Shown here piece after piece: positions 45,217 through 53,516 of a stretch of DNA of 64,000 nt (position 1 is its first letter; every line of letters starts with the position of its first letter). The notes beneath the pieces were generated by a model. That model was not told the origin of the DNA, ran no database searches, and saw nothing but the letters and a program-made list of their open reading frames with translations. The DNA is taken from NCBI GenBank assembly GCA_001664005.1, contig CP016093.1:434001-498000 (forward strand), in the 5' to 3' direction. Both the position numbers and the translations under genes were made by a program. The stretch comes from Rhizobiales bacterium NRL2 (GTDB lineage: Bacteria; Pseudomonadota; Alphaproteobacteria; Minwuiales; Minwuiaceae).

Positions 45217-47340
45217 CTAATCCGCCGCTTCGGCGGCGGCGATGGTGCGAGCGGCGGGGAAGCGGACGATGACCGTCGTGCCGTGGTCCTTCATGGAATC
45301 GATGGTCAGCGTGCCGCCGTGCAGCTTGACCATGGACTTGACCAGCGGCAGGCCCAGGCCCGTGCCGCCATGGGTCTTGTTGTAGTCCTCGTTGAGCTGC
45401 ACGAAAGGTTCCATCGCCCGCGCGATCTCGCTGCGGTCCATGCCGATGCCGGTGTCGGTGACGACGATGGCTAGGCGGTTGTCCGGCTCCAGGCGGGTGA
45501 CCACCTCGACGCGGCCGCCCTGGGGCGTGAACTTGATGGCGTTGTTGATCAGGTTGAGCAGGATCTGGCGCACGATCCGCTCGTCACCCGACAACAGCGG
45601 CTGGTCGGGATCGTTGTCGGCGCGCAGGTTGACGCCGGAGCGGTCGGCGATCGGGCGGACGCTCCGGGTCACCGTCTCGGTGATCTGTCCCAGGTCGATC
45701 TCCCGTTCGTTCAGGTCCACCTTGCCGGCCTCGATCGAGGTGTGATCCAGCATGTCGTTGACGATGCCCAGCAGGTGCGTGCCCGCGCCATGGATATCGC
45801 CGGCGTAGTCGCTGTAGCGGTCGTTGCCGAGCGCGCCGAAGGTCTGCTTCACCATGATCTCGGAGAAGCCGATGATGGCGTTGAGCGGGGTGCGCAGCTC
45901 GTGGCTCATGTTGGCCAGGAAGGCCGACTTGGCGCGGTTGGCGGCCTCGGCCTCGTCGCGGGCGACGGCCAGTTCCTCGACCGATTTCTCCAGCCGGGCC
46001 GTGTCGCTCTTCACCCGCATGGCCACGCGGTTGTACTGGCGGGCGACGATCTCGACGTCGCTGCCGATCTCGACGGGCACGGATTCGCCGACATCTCCCC
46101 TGCGGAAACGCTCCTCCATCGCCAGCGCTAGGTCGTGGGCGGCCGAGGAGGCGTCGTGCTCGGAGGCGTTGAGGCCGATCTGCTGTTCGGTGGCGGTCGC
46201 CCGCAGACGCATGACCCGCGACAGCGCCCAGATCGCCGTGAGCGAGACGGCAAAGGTGAATCCGCCATAGGCGGCGACGCCGATCGCCTGGATGCGGAGC
46301 TGTTCCGTCCAGCTCCGGCCCAGCATCTCGGGATCGCCGAACAGCGCGACGGCCAGCGTGCCCCAGATGCCGGCGAACAGATGCACCGGCACCGCGGCGA
46401 CCGCGTCGTCGATCCTGAGGCGGGCCAGCAGCAGTGTGGACGGCGTGATGATCATGCCGCCCAGCGCGCCGATGGCGAGCGCCCCCGTGGGGCCGACCAC
46501 GTCCGCGCCCGCCGTGATCGCCACCAGGCCGCCCAGGACGCCGTTGATCAGCCCGTCGATGCGCGGGCGGCCAAAGATCGCCCGGGAGCAGGCGACAGCG
46601 GCGAGACCGCCGGCGCAGGCCGCCAGCATGGTGTTGACGATGATGGGCGCCACGGCGCCGTTCATGGCGAGCACGGAGCCGCCGTTGAAGCCGATCCAGC
46701 CGAACCAGAGGAACAGCAGGCCGAGGGAGGCGAGCGGCAGGCTGTCGGGCTGCGGCGGCGCGGCGCCCCGGTCGAAGCGGCCGTGCCGGGGTCCGATGAC
46801 CAGCACGGCGGCCAGCGCCACCCAGCCGCCGACGGAATGCACCACCGTCGAGCCGGCGAAATCGACGAAACCCATATCCGCCAGCCAACCGGCTTCGCCG
46901 CCGTCGAGACCGGCCCAGGCCCAGGACCCGGCAAAAGGATAGATGAAGCCGGAAACGAGGATCGCCAGCACGGCATAGCCGCCGAAGCGGATGCGCTCGG
47001 CCACGGCGCCCGAAACCAGGGTCACGGCGGTGCCGCAGAACATCAGCTGGAACAGGAAGAAGGCCGCCGGCCAGCCGTTTTCGACGCCGGCTGCGCTGAT
47101 TTCGCTCTCGCCGAACATCAGGCCGAAGCCCACGGCCCAGAACAGGCAGCCCGCAATACAGAAATCGATCAGGTTCTTGGCGGCGACGTTGATCGTGTTG
47201 CGGGCTCTCACGAAGCCCGATTCCAGGCCGCAGAAGCCGGCCTGCATCAGGAAAACCAGGGCCGCGGCCAGCACCAGCCACGCGGTATCAATTACGGACG
47301 GATCGATCAACTCGCCGGAATCCCCTCTGGACCTGATCAT
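45217..47340 (-). CDS. ammonium transporter-histidine kinase fusion
   Basis: A 707-residue protein. Residues 15-380 are a complete Amt domain of about 11 helices: QAGFCGLESGFVRARN, pore residues D160, H168 and H320 (the twin histidines) and the cytoplasmic tail motif EQQIGLNASEHD. Residues 400-470 form a HAMP-like/coiled linker. Then a histidine kinase: H480 in MSHELRTPLN, N600 in NLINNAIKF, DTGIGM and GTGLGLPL. Amt-kinase fusions are known (for example Kuenenia Amt5) and act as ammonium sensors. No response regulator or GlnK gene is adjacent. ATG 47340 lacks a clear ribosome site. Confidence 0.93.
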   Translation of the reverse strand: MIRSRGDSGELIDPSVIDTAWLVLAAALVFLMQAGFCGLESGFVRARNTINVAAKNLIDFCIAGCLFWAVGFGLMFGESEISAAGVENGWPAAFFLFQLMFCGTAVTLVSGAVAERIRFGGYAVLAILVSGFIYPFAGSWAWAGLDGGEAGWLADMGFVDFAGSTVVHSVGGWVALAAVLVIGPRHGRFDRGAAPPQPDSLPLASLGLLFLWFGWIGFNGGSVLAMNGAVAPIIVNTMLAACAGGLAAVACSRAIFGRPRIDGLINGVLGGLVAITAGADVVGPTGALAIGALGGMIITPSTLLLARLRIDDAVAAVPVHLFAGIWGTLAVALFGDPEMLGRSWTEQLRIQAIGVAAYGGFTFAVSLTAIWALSRVMRLRATATEQQIGLNASEHDASSAAHDLALAMEERFRRGDVGESVPVEIGSDVEIVARQYNRVAMRVKSDTARLEKSVEELAVARDEAEAANRAKSAFLANMSHELRTPLNAIIGFSEIMVKQTFGALGNDRYSDYAGDIHGAGTHLLGIVNDMLDHTSIEAGKVDLNEREIDLGQITETVTRSVRPIADRSGVNLRADNDPDQPLLSGDERIVRQILLNLINNAIKFTPQGGRVEVVTRLEPDNRLAIVVTDTGIGMDRSEIARAMEPFVQLNEDYNKTHGGTGLGLPLVKSMVKLHGGTLTIDSMKDHGTTVIVRFPAARTIAAAEAAD

Positions 47341-47462
47341 GCCGGGAAAGGGAACGTTATCATGCAGTTCGTTAAGCTTAGGCTAATGCTGCAACTGCGA
47401 AAAGGTCGATTAAATCGGTATTGTTACTGGAAATGCCGGGGCAATAGTGGCATATTGACAGC
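47341..47462. promoter_or_regulatory. divergent intergenic region with AT-rich palindromes
   Basis: The 122 bases between the Amt-kinase and repressor starts are much richer in A and T than their surroundings. They contain CGATT-A-AATCG (47407-47417) and an ATGCC/GGCAT inverted pair 13 bases apart (47432-47454), the latter just upstream of the repressor start. Either may be an operator for the S24 repressor. No strong -35/-10 pair could be fixed. Confidence 0.35.
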
Positions 47463-48158
47463 ATGAATCAGGAACTTCTCGACAGGATCGACGACCGGCT
47501 GCGGGCCCGGGGGCTGACCGATTACCGCGCCTCCATGCTGGCAGCGGGACGGCCGGAGATCATCCGCAACATTCGCCGCGGCCGGTCGCGCAATCCCCGG
47601 CGCGACACGCTGGAGAAGCTGGCGCACGTGCTCGATTGCTCGTTCGAGTGGTTGGCGACGGGGCGCGGCCCGGTGGCGCCGCCGCCCGAGAATCCCGGCG
47701 ACGCAGAATCCGCCCACGCCGGCGATCCCGCCCTGCCGCCGCGCCGCGGAATGCCGGCGGACGTGCCCGTGCTCGGCACCGCGGCCGGCAGCCTGCAGGG
47801 CGCCTTCCAGCTTCATGCCGGCGCGCCGATCGATCATGTGCGCCGTCCGCCCGGCGTGGCGACCGCGGTCGACATCTACGCCATCTACGTCGTGGGCGAT
47901 TCCATGGCGCCGCGTTTCGAGGACGGGGAACTCGTCTATGTCTCGGGCCGCCGCCCGGCCCGCGCCGGGGACTATGTCGTGGTCCAGGTCGGCGGCGAGG
48001 ACGAGGACGTCGAGGCCTATTGCAAGCGCCTCGTGCGCCGCGACGCCGACCGCGTGGTGCTGGAACAGTACAATCCCGCCGGCACCTTCGAGCTTCCCGC
48101 CGCGACCGTCACCGCCGTCCACAAGGTGCTGACGCTGAACGACCTGTTCGGAGTTTGA
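47463..48158 (+). CDS. LexA/S24-type repressor with N-terminal helix-turn-helix
   Basis: A 231-residue protein: a Cro/CI-like helix-turn-helix (about 5-65; ASMLAAGRPEIIRNIRRGRSR) and an S24 peptidase domain with catalytic S147 (GDSMAPRFEDGELVYV) and K188 (AYCKRLVRR). A candidate self-cleavage site A108-G109 lies in VLGTAAGS, about 38 residues before the Ser as in LexA-like proteins. Such repressors are inactivated by RecA-stimulated cleavage or act as stable regulators. Phage genes are absent, so this looks like a chromosomal regulator. Confidence 0.88.
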   Translation: MNQELLDRIDDRLRARGLTDYRASMLAAGRPEIIRNIRRGRSRNPRRDTLEKLAHVLDCSFEWLATGRGPVAPPPENPGDAESAHAGDPALPPRRGMPADVPVLGTAAGSLQGAFQLHAGAPIDHVRRPPGVATAVDIYAIYVVGDSMAPRFEDGELVYVSGRRPARAGDYVVVQVGGEDEDVEAYCKRLVRRDADRVVLEQYNPAGTFELPAATVTAVHKVLTLNDLFGV

Positions 48159-48167
48159 CGAAGGGCA

Positions 48168-48254
48168 GGCGGGCTGGGGCTGGTTGGGTCGGCCAGCCCG
48201 CCGTCTCCCGAATTCGGAAGGCGCGCGAGCCGGCCATGCCAACCCTCGCGCGCC
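48168..48254. repeat. paired palindromic element, copy B
   Basis: Two hairpins in tandem. First: GGCGGGCTGG (48168-48177) and CCAGCCCGCC (48193-48202) with a 15-base loop. Second: GGCGCGCGAG (48220-48229) and CTCGCGCGCC (48245-48254) with a 15-base loop. Both stems are perfect. It lies between convergent genes; the same pair occurs at 52101-52199 and the second hairpin alone at 27437-27471. Confidence 0.8.
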
Positions 48255-48279
48255 AACCGGAAACGCCTGCCTGTTCCGA

Positions 48280-48885
48280 CTACGCCTCGTAGGCCTTCTG
48301 CAGCGCCGGGCGCGCCTTCAGCCGCTCGACATAGGCGGTGACGTTGGGCAGGTGGCTGACATCGCCGGCCAGCCGCGAACCGACGATGGTGGCGTGGCCG
48401 GTCATGATGTCCGCGCCCGAGAACTCCCGGGCCAGGTATTCCCGGTCCGCCAGGGCGCCGTCGATCGCCGTCAGCATGTTGCCGAGCAGCTTCTTCGCGC
48501 GGTCGACATTGGTCTGGTTCCGCTTTTCCTCGGGCAGGAACATGGTTTCCACCACGATGGTGTTGACCGGCGGCATCAGCATGCCTTCGGCATAGTTGAA
48601 CCACTGCAGATAGGCCGGGAAATCCGGGGAATCCACGGCCGGCTTCAGCTTGCCCGGAGCGTGCCGCGCCAGCACGTATTCGACGATGGCGCCGGATTCG
48701 AACAGCGTCACGTCGCCGTCCTCCAGCGCGGGCACGCGGCCCATCGGGTGGACGCGGCGGTACTCGGCCGAGCGCATCGCCGGGTCTCCCAGCTTGAATT
48801 TCTCCAGCTCGTAGGGCAGGCCGAGTTCCTCGAACAGCCAGACGATGCGCAGCGAGCGGCTGTTGGGTGCGTGGAAGATCTTCAT
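48280..48885 (-). CDS. glutathione S-transferase
   Basis: A 201-residue GST. The N-terminal thioredoxin-like domain starts MKIFHAPNSRSLRIVWLFEE and holds the ESGAIVEYV glutathione-binding segment; the helical C domain contains REYLAREFSGADIMTGHA, the capping box region. Ser in APNSRSLR probably activates glutathione. It follows the thiolase-like gene by 39 bases and may be the third gene of the ligase-thiolase operon. Confidence 0.92.
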   Translation of the reverse strand: MKIFHAPNSRSLRIVWLFEELGLPYELEKFKLGDPAMRSAEYRRVHPMGRVPALEDGDVTLFESGAIVEYVLARHAPGKLKPAVDSPDFPAYLQWFNYAEGMLMPPVNTIVVETMFLPEEKRNQTNVDRAKKLLGNMLTAIDGALADREYLAREFSGADIMTGHATIVGSRLAGDVSHLPNVTAYVERLKARPALQKAYEA

Positions 48886-48924
48886 CGATTTCGTCCCCTT
48901 CGGATTTGTTCGTATGCGTGGCGT

Positions 48925-50454
48925 TCAGAACGTCATGGTATTGCGCCGGTCGGCATTGGCCACCTTGCCGCGCCGGCCGATGAAATCCTCCTCGGTCATG
49001 GCGCGGAGCAGGTCCGGATCGGGCGGCGTGTTGGCGATGAAGCGCGGGGCCATGGGATCGGTGCCGTTGCCGAGACGGCCGAACAGGATGCCGGCCTCGG
49101 GCTCGCCGCCGCGGCCGAAGGCGACCGTGTAGGTCTCGATCACCGCGTCGCCCTCGGCCGCCTTGACCACCGGCGGCGTCGCCAGCGCGTCGAGTTCGGC
49201 CTGGTAGACCGCCGGGTCCTCGCGGCGCCAGCCGCGGCCGTCATGGGCCGGCGAGGGCTCGGTCGAGTAGATGCCGGCGGCGTGCTTGGTCAGGAAGCCG
49301 CCATTGGCGGTGACCATGCCCTTCGAGCCCGGCCGGGCGCGGACCCTGTCGGCCATCGCTGCGATGGAGTTCATGACGTAGTTGTTGCCCGCGCCGCCGT
49401 GATAGGGCAGGCCGCCGGTCACGGTGAGCGGGCGCGGATCGTCCGCCGGGACGCCAAGCTCGTCGCGGGCGATCTCGACCGCCACGGGGAAGCAGGAATA
49501 GAGATCGAAATGATCGATCGCCCCGATGTCGGTTCCGGCCATCTCCAGCGCCTTGCGGCCCATCATCCGGATCGCGGGGCAGTCGTGATAGGTCTGCCGC
49601 TCCGAGACAAGCAGCGGCTCGTTGGTGTCGGCGCAGCCGTGCAGATGGACGAGCCGGTTCTCGGGCACGCCCATCTCCCGGGCGAAACCGCGGCTGGTCA
49701 TCAGGATCGCCGCCGACTGGTCGACATGGTTCATGGCGTTCATGAACTTGGTGTAGGGCCAGCCGACGAAGCGGTTGTCCGGTCCCGGCGTCGCGATCTC
49801 CGCCGCCGAGCGCTTCACCGGGAACCAGGCGCCCGGCGTCGCCGCCGCAACCTCGGTGAAGCGTTCGAACAGCCGCCCCATGGCCATCTGATGCTCGGCA
49901 ATGCCCCGGCCCAGGTGGTGGCGGTAGGCGTTCTCGAACATCGGATAGACGTGCGCGGCCAGCCAGACCCCGTGCGCGGTCTCGTAGCCGCTCGCCATCT
50001 TCGGCTCGGGCACCAGGAACTCGGCCTCGGTTTCCGGCGGCTCCGCCCAGTCGATGGGCCGGCCGGCCTTCTTCAGCCGCCGCACGCTGTCCTTGGCCTC
50101 CGCGCCGGCGAAGAGGACGAAGCGGTTCTCGCCCTTCGCGATCGTCTCGGCATAGCGGTTGACCAGATATTGCGGGCCGTTGCCGCCATTGGGCATCAGC
50201 CGGCAGAGCGCGTTCTCCGCACCCAGCCGCCGGGCCACGGAGGCGGGCGTGTTGGGCGTCGATTCCCGGAAGGACCGGACCACGGCGATCAGATCGAGAT
50301 CGCCCGCCCGCTCCGCGCCGATGCCGGCGTCCGCGAAGGCGCGCCGCACCGCCTGTTCGATCAGGCCCACCGGCCCCGGCAGGTCATCCAGGTCGCGGCC
50401 CTTGTCGGTCACCTGGCCGACGCCGATCAGGACCGGTGTCAGGTCTTCGCTCAT
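48925..50454 (-). CDS. thiolase-like protein with extra C-terminal domain (TLP1 type), nucleophilic Cys absent
   Basis: A 509-residue thiolase-fold protein. Where thiolases have a CxSG nucleophile, this reads RLMPNGGNGPQ; the late motif GLPYHGGAGNNYVM is kept. The last 100 residues (EGDAVIETYTVAFGRGGEPE, RFIANTPPDPDLL, GRRGKVANA) match the additional domain of mycobacterial thiolase-like protein type 1. Thiolytic activity is therefore unlikely; acyl-CoA binding or another lyase reaction is possible. ATG 50454 overlaps the upstream ligase stop as ATGA. Confidence 0.87.
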   Translation of the reverse strand: MSEDLTPVLIGVGQVTDKGRDLDDLPGPVGLIEQAVRRAFADAGIGAERAGDLDLIAVVRSFRESTPNTPASVARRLGAENALCRLMPNGGNGPQYLVNRYAETIAKGENRFVLFAGAEAKDSVRRLKKAGRPIDWAEPPETEAEFLVPEPKMASGYETAHGVWLAAHVYPMFENAYRHHLGRGIAEHQMAMGRLFERFTEVAAATPGAWFPVKRSAAEIATPGPDNRFVGWPYTKFMNAMNHVDQSAAILMTSRGFAREMGVPENRLVHLHGCADTNEPLLVSERQTYHDCPAIRMMGRKALEMAGTDIGAIDHFDLYSCFPVAVEIARDELGVPADDPRPLTVTGGLPYHGGAGNNYVMNSIAAMADRVRARPGSKGMVTANGGFLTKHAAGIYSTEPSPAHDGRGWRREDPAVYQAELDALATPPVVKAAEGDAVIETYTVAFGRGGEPEAGILFGRLGNGTDPMAPRFIANTPPDPDLLRAMTEEDFIGRRGKVANADRRNTMTF

Positions 50455-52091
50455 GCCGCGCCCTCCGCCTGTTCCTTCGCCCAGCGATAGTCCGGCTTGC
50501 CATTGGCCGAGCGCCCCACCTGATCCACGAAGCGGAAGGCCTTGGGCAGCTTGTAGCGGGCGATGTGTTTCGCCGCCTCGGCGTTGAGCGCCGCCGGGTC
50601 CGGGGCCGCGCCATTGGCGAGCTGCACCAGCGCCACCACCTCCTGGCCCCAGCGTTCGCTGGGCCGTCCGGCGACCAGCACGTCGGCGACGGCCGGATGG
50701 TGCTTCAGCGCCTCCTCGACCTCCTCGGCGAAGATCTTCTCTCCGCCCGAGTTGATGGTCACGGAGTCGCGGCCGAAATACGCGATCTCGCCGTTCTCCA
50801 GCAGTCGAACCTTGTCGCCGCCGATGACGTAGCGGACACCGTCGATCTCGGGGAAGGTCTCCCTCGTCTTGGCCTCGTCGCCGTAATAGCCGTAGGGCAC
50901 GCGCCCGCCGATGGCGAGCCAGCCGGTTTCCGGTTCGCCGGGCTCGAGGAAGCGGCTGCGATCCTCCGCCATCACCCGCGTGTCGGCCATGGTGCGGAAG
51001 TCGCCCTTCTGGACGCCCGCCTTCGCGCCGGTGACGTTCTGCGCCTGGATACCCGTCTCCGACGATCCCAGCGAATCGATGATGGTGAGGCCGGGGATCA
51101 TCTCCATCAGGCCGGCCTTCACGCCCTTCGACATGATCGCCCCGGTGTTGGTGACGAATTTCAGGCTGGTGGTGTCGTAGGGCTTGCGGCGGAGCTCGTC
51201 GAGCAGCGGGCGGCCGAAGGCGTCGCCGATGGCCAGCATCAGATTGGCCCGCTCCTTCTCGGCCAGCGAAAGCACGTCCGCCGGATCGAAGCGGTCCGTG
51301 ACGCTCTGGATCAGCAGCGTGTTGCCCTCGAACAGGGTCCTCAGCGCCAGGTACTTGCCCGCCCCGTGCATGAAGGGCGGCGACGGGAAGATGGTGTAGC
51401 GCTTCTTGTTCACGGCGCGCTCGACCGCTTCATCCAGGCTGCCGGTCTCGTGCACGCCGTCATGACGTCCACCCATCTGGCTGAGATAGGCGTCGGCCTG
51501 GCGCCAGAGCACGCCCCGGGGCATGCCGGTGGTGCCGCCGGTATAGAGGATGAACAGGTCGTCCGGTTCGCAGGTCTGGCCGGTCGGTCCCGGCGAGCTC
51601 TGCGCCAGCACCGCCTCGTAGTCGTAGGCGCCGTCCAGCAGCGGCTGGCCCGAGCCGTCGTCGACCTGGATCAGCAGCCGGCAGGTCGGCACGTCGGCCA
51701 GCACCTCCCGGACCACCGGCGCGAAGCAGCCATGATAGACGATCGCCTTCGCGTCGGCGTCGTTCAGCAGGTATTCCAGCTCTTCGCGGACATAGCGGTA
51801 GTTGACGTTGAAGGGGACGGCGCGCGCCTTGTAGCCGCCGAGCAGGGCTTCAACGTATTCGTTGCAGTTGAACATGTAGAGCGCGACGTGATCCTGCCCC
51901 GACTCCCAGTTCTCCAGCTCCCGGCGCGGGCGGTGGATCGTGATGCCCTGGTCCAGCAGGAAGTTGGCCAGCCGCCGGGAGCGCTCGGCGACCTCGGCAT
52001 AGGTCAGCCGCCGGTCGCGGAAGACGATCGCCTCCCGGTCGGGCAGGGCGGCCGCGACGGCCTCGTGCAGGGGCGCGAGGGGGAGAGTCAT
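50451..52091 (-). CDS. AMP-dependent acyl-CoA synthetase
   Basis: A 546-residue ANL-superfamily ligase that activates a carboxylic acid to acyl-CoA with ATP. Core motifs: ILYTGGTTGMPRGVLW (P-loop), SLGSSETGIQ, YGYYGDEAKTRETF, GRDSVTINSGGEKIFAEEVE and, at the end, the catalytic Lys in GKPDYRWAK. The GVLWR text resembles fatty-acid/steroid-side-chain ligases of actinobacteria and sphingomonads. It is translationally coupled to the thiolase-like gene. A palindromic element begins 9 bases upstream of its start. Confidence 0.93.
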   Translation of the reverse strand: MTLPLAPLHEAVAAALPDREAIVFRDRRLTYAEVAERSRRLANFLLDQGITIHRPRRELENWESGQDHVALYMFNCNEYVEALLGGYKARAVPFNVNYRYVREELEYLLNDADAKAIVYHGCFAPVVREVLADVPTCRLLIQVDDGSGQPLLDGAYDYEAVLAQSSPGPTGQTCEPDDLFILYTGGTTGMPRGVLWRQADAYLSQMGGRHDGVHETGSLDEAVERAVNKKRYTIFPSPPFMHGAGKYLALRTLFEGNTLLIQSVTDRFDPADVLSLAEKERANLMLAIGDAFGRPLLDELRRKPYDTTSLKFVTNTGAIMSKGVKAGLMEMIPGLTIIDSLGSSETGIQAQNVTGAKAGVQKGDFRTMADTRVMAEDRSRFLEPGEPETGWLAIGGRVPYGYYGDEAKTRETFPEIDGVRYVIGGDKVRLLENGEIAYFGRDSVTINSGGEKIFAEEVEEALKHHPAVADVLVAGRPSERWGQEVVALVQLANGAAPDPAALNAEAAKHIARYKLPKAFRFVDQVGRSANGKPDYRWAKEQAEGAA

Positions 52092-52100
52092 GAGGGAACA

Positions 52101-52199
52101 GGCGGGCTGGGGATGGCCGGGCCGGCCAGCCCGCCGTCGACCCGCGCCCGATCATGATTCAGCAGGTGCGCGGGCCAGCCCGGCCGGCCCCCGCGCGCC
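52101..52199. repeat. paired palindromic element, copy C
   Basis: First hairpin: GGCGGGCTGG (52101-52110) and CCAGCCCGCC (52126-52135), identical arms to copy B. Second hairpin: GGTGCGCGGG (52165-52174) and CCCGCGCGCC (52190-52199), one wobble pair. All loops are 15 bases. It lies between the co-directional nitronate monooxygenase and ligase genes. Confidence 0.8.
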
Positions 52200-52212
52200 G
52201 TCCGGGAATCCG

Positions 52213-53358
52213 TCATTCGTCGAACAGCCCCGTCATCCGCTCCCAGGCGCCGAGGAAGTCCTCCTTGAAGGCCTGGACGACCTGACCGGCGCCGAGCGTC
52301 TCGTTCATCATCCCGACGCCCTGGCCGACGAAGTAGGAGGCGAGCTGCTTTGCGCCCTCGTGGCCGCCTTCGGCGAGCCGCGTCACCCGGCCCATGACAG
52401 GCTCCGTGATGATCGACTGGTAGGGCATGGGCAAGGGCGCCGGCGCGCCTTCGGCCTCCCAGGCGTCGGTCCAGGCGGAACGGAGCTGGCGCGAGTATTT
52501 CCCCGTCCTGGCCTTGGAGCGGATGGTGTCGCGGCTGCCGGCGGCGAGATACTTCTCCTTCACCACGGGCGAGGTCTCGGCCTCCGTGGTCGTCAGCCAG
52601 ACCGAGCCGGTCCAGGCCCCGTCGGCGCCCATGGCCATGCAGGCCGCCATCTGCCGGCCCGTGACGATGCCGCCGGCGGCCAGGATCGGCACGTCGCGGA
52701 TCGGCTTTACCGCCTGCACGATTTCCGGCACCAGCACCAGGGTCGAGACATCGCCGCAATGTCCCCCGGCCTCGCCGCCGGCGACCACCAGGATGTCGAC
52801 ATCGGCCTCGACCTGCTTGATGGCGTGTTCCTTCGCGCCGACCAGCGCGGCGACCGGCACGCCTTCCCTCTTGGCCCGCTCGGTCATGTAGGGCGGCGGC
52901 GTGCCCAGCGCGTTGGCGATCAGCCGGATCGGGTGGGCGAAGCAGACGTCCAGCAACGCGCCCGCGCCCTGGTCGCCCATGTTGTCGCCCAGCCGGGTGC
53001 CCCGGCTCAGCCGTTCCTCGGTGACGATGGTGGACGGATCGATGCCGTGCTTCTGCAGCAAGTCGCGCACGAAGGCGCGGTGCTCCTCCGGCACCTTGGA
53101 GACGCTCTCGCCCGGTTTCGTGGTCTGGCCCTTGGAGGCGAATTTCGTCGGCACGATCAGGTCGACGCCATAGGGCCGGCCGCCGATATGGGCATCGATC
53201 CAGGCGAGTTCCTGCTCCAGCTTCTCCGCCGACATGCCGGCGGCGCCCAGCACGCCCATGCCGCCGGCCTTCGAAACCTCCACGACGACGTCGCGGCAAT
53301 GGCTGAAGGCGAGCAGCGGGAACTCGATGCCCAGCATCTCGCAGATGGGCGACTTCAT
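52213..53358 (-). CDS. nitronate monooxygenase-family flavoprotein
   Basis: A 381-residue TIM-barrel FMN enzyme (2-nitropropane dioxygenase family). Features: the opening ICEMLGIEFPLLAFSH, the phosphate-binding GGEAGGHCG with the catalytic His, and PILAAGGIVTGRQMAACMAMGADGAWTGS. Family members oxidise nitronates, but many act on unknown substrates within lipid or terpenoid clusters. It lies upstream of, and co-directional with, the ligase operon, separated by 121 bases containing the palindromic element. Confidence 0.9.
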   Translation of the reverse strand: MKSPICEMLGIEFPLLAFSHCRDVVVEVSKAGGMGVLGAAGMSAEKLEQELAWIDAHIGGRPYGVDLIVPTKFASKGQTTKPGESVSKVPEEHRAFVRDLLQKHGIDPSTIVTEERLSRGTRLGDNMGDQGAGALLDVCFAHPIRLIANALGTPPPYMTERAKREGVPVAALVGAKEHAIKQVEADVDILVVAGGEAGGHCGDVSTLVLVPEIVQAVKPIRDVPILAAGGIVTGRQMAACMAMGADGAWTGSVWLTTTEAETSPVVKEKYLAAGSRDTIRSKARTGKYSRQLRSAWTDAWEAEGAPAPLPMPYQSIITEPVMGRVTRLAEGGHEGAKQLASYFVGQGVGMMNETLGAGQVVQAFKEDFLGAWERMTGLFDE

Positions 53359-53516
53359 GGCCTTCCTCCCCGACTGACCTTTGCGTCAAGCATCGTCCAG
53401 GGGGTGGCCTGCGTTCAAGCCCTTCCTGCGCGGACCCGCCGCCCGGCCCGCATGGATGGACCTGGCGCGCGCGCGGCGTCATCATGGCCGGCGGACATAC
53501 CGGGGAGGGAACATCC

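Noticed and set aside
48184-50490. A 768-codon plus-strand open frame opposite the GST and thiolase-like genes
   Set aside because: Composition is that of a GC-driven antisense frame (Arg, His, Gly, Val rich) with no family motif, and the minus-strand genes explain the DNA.
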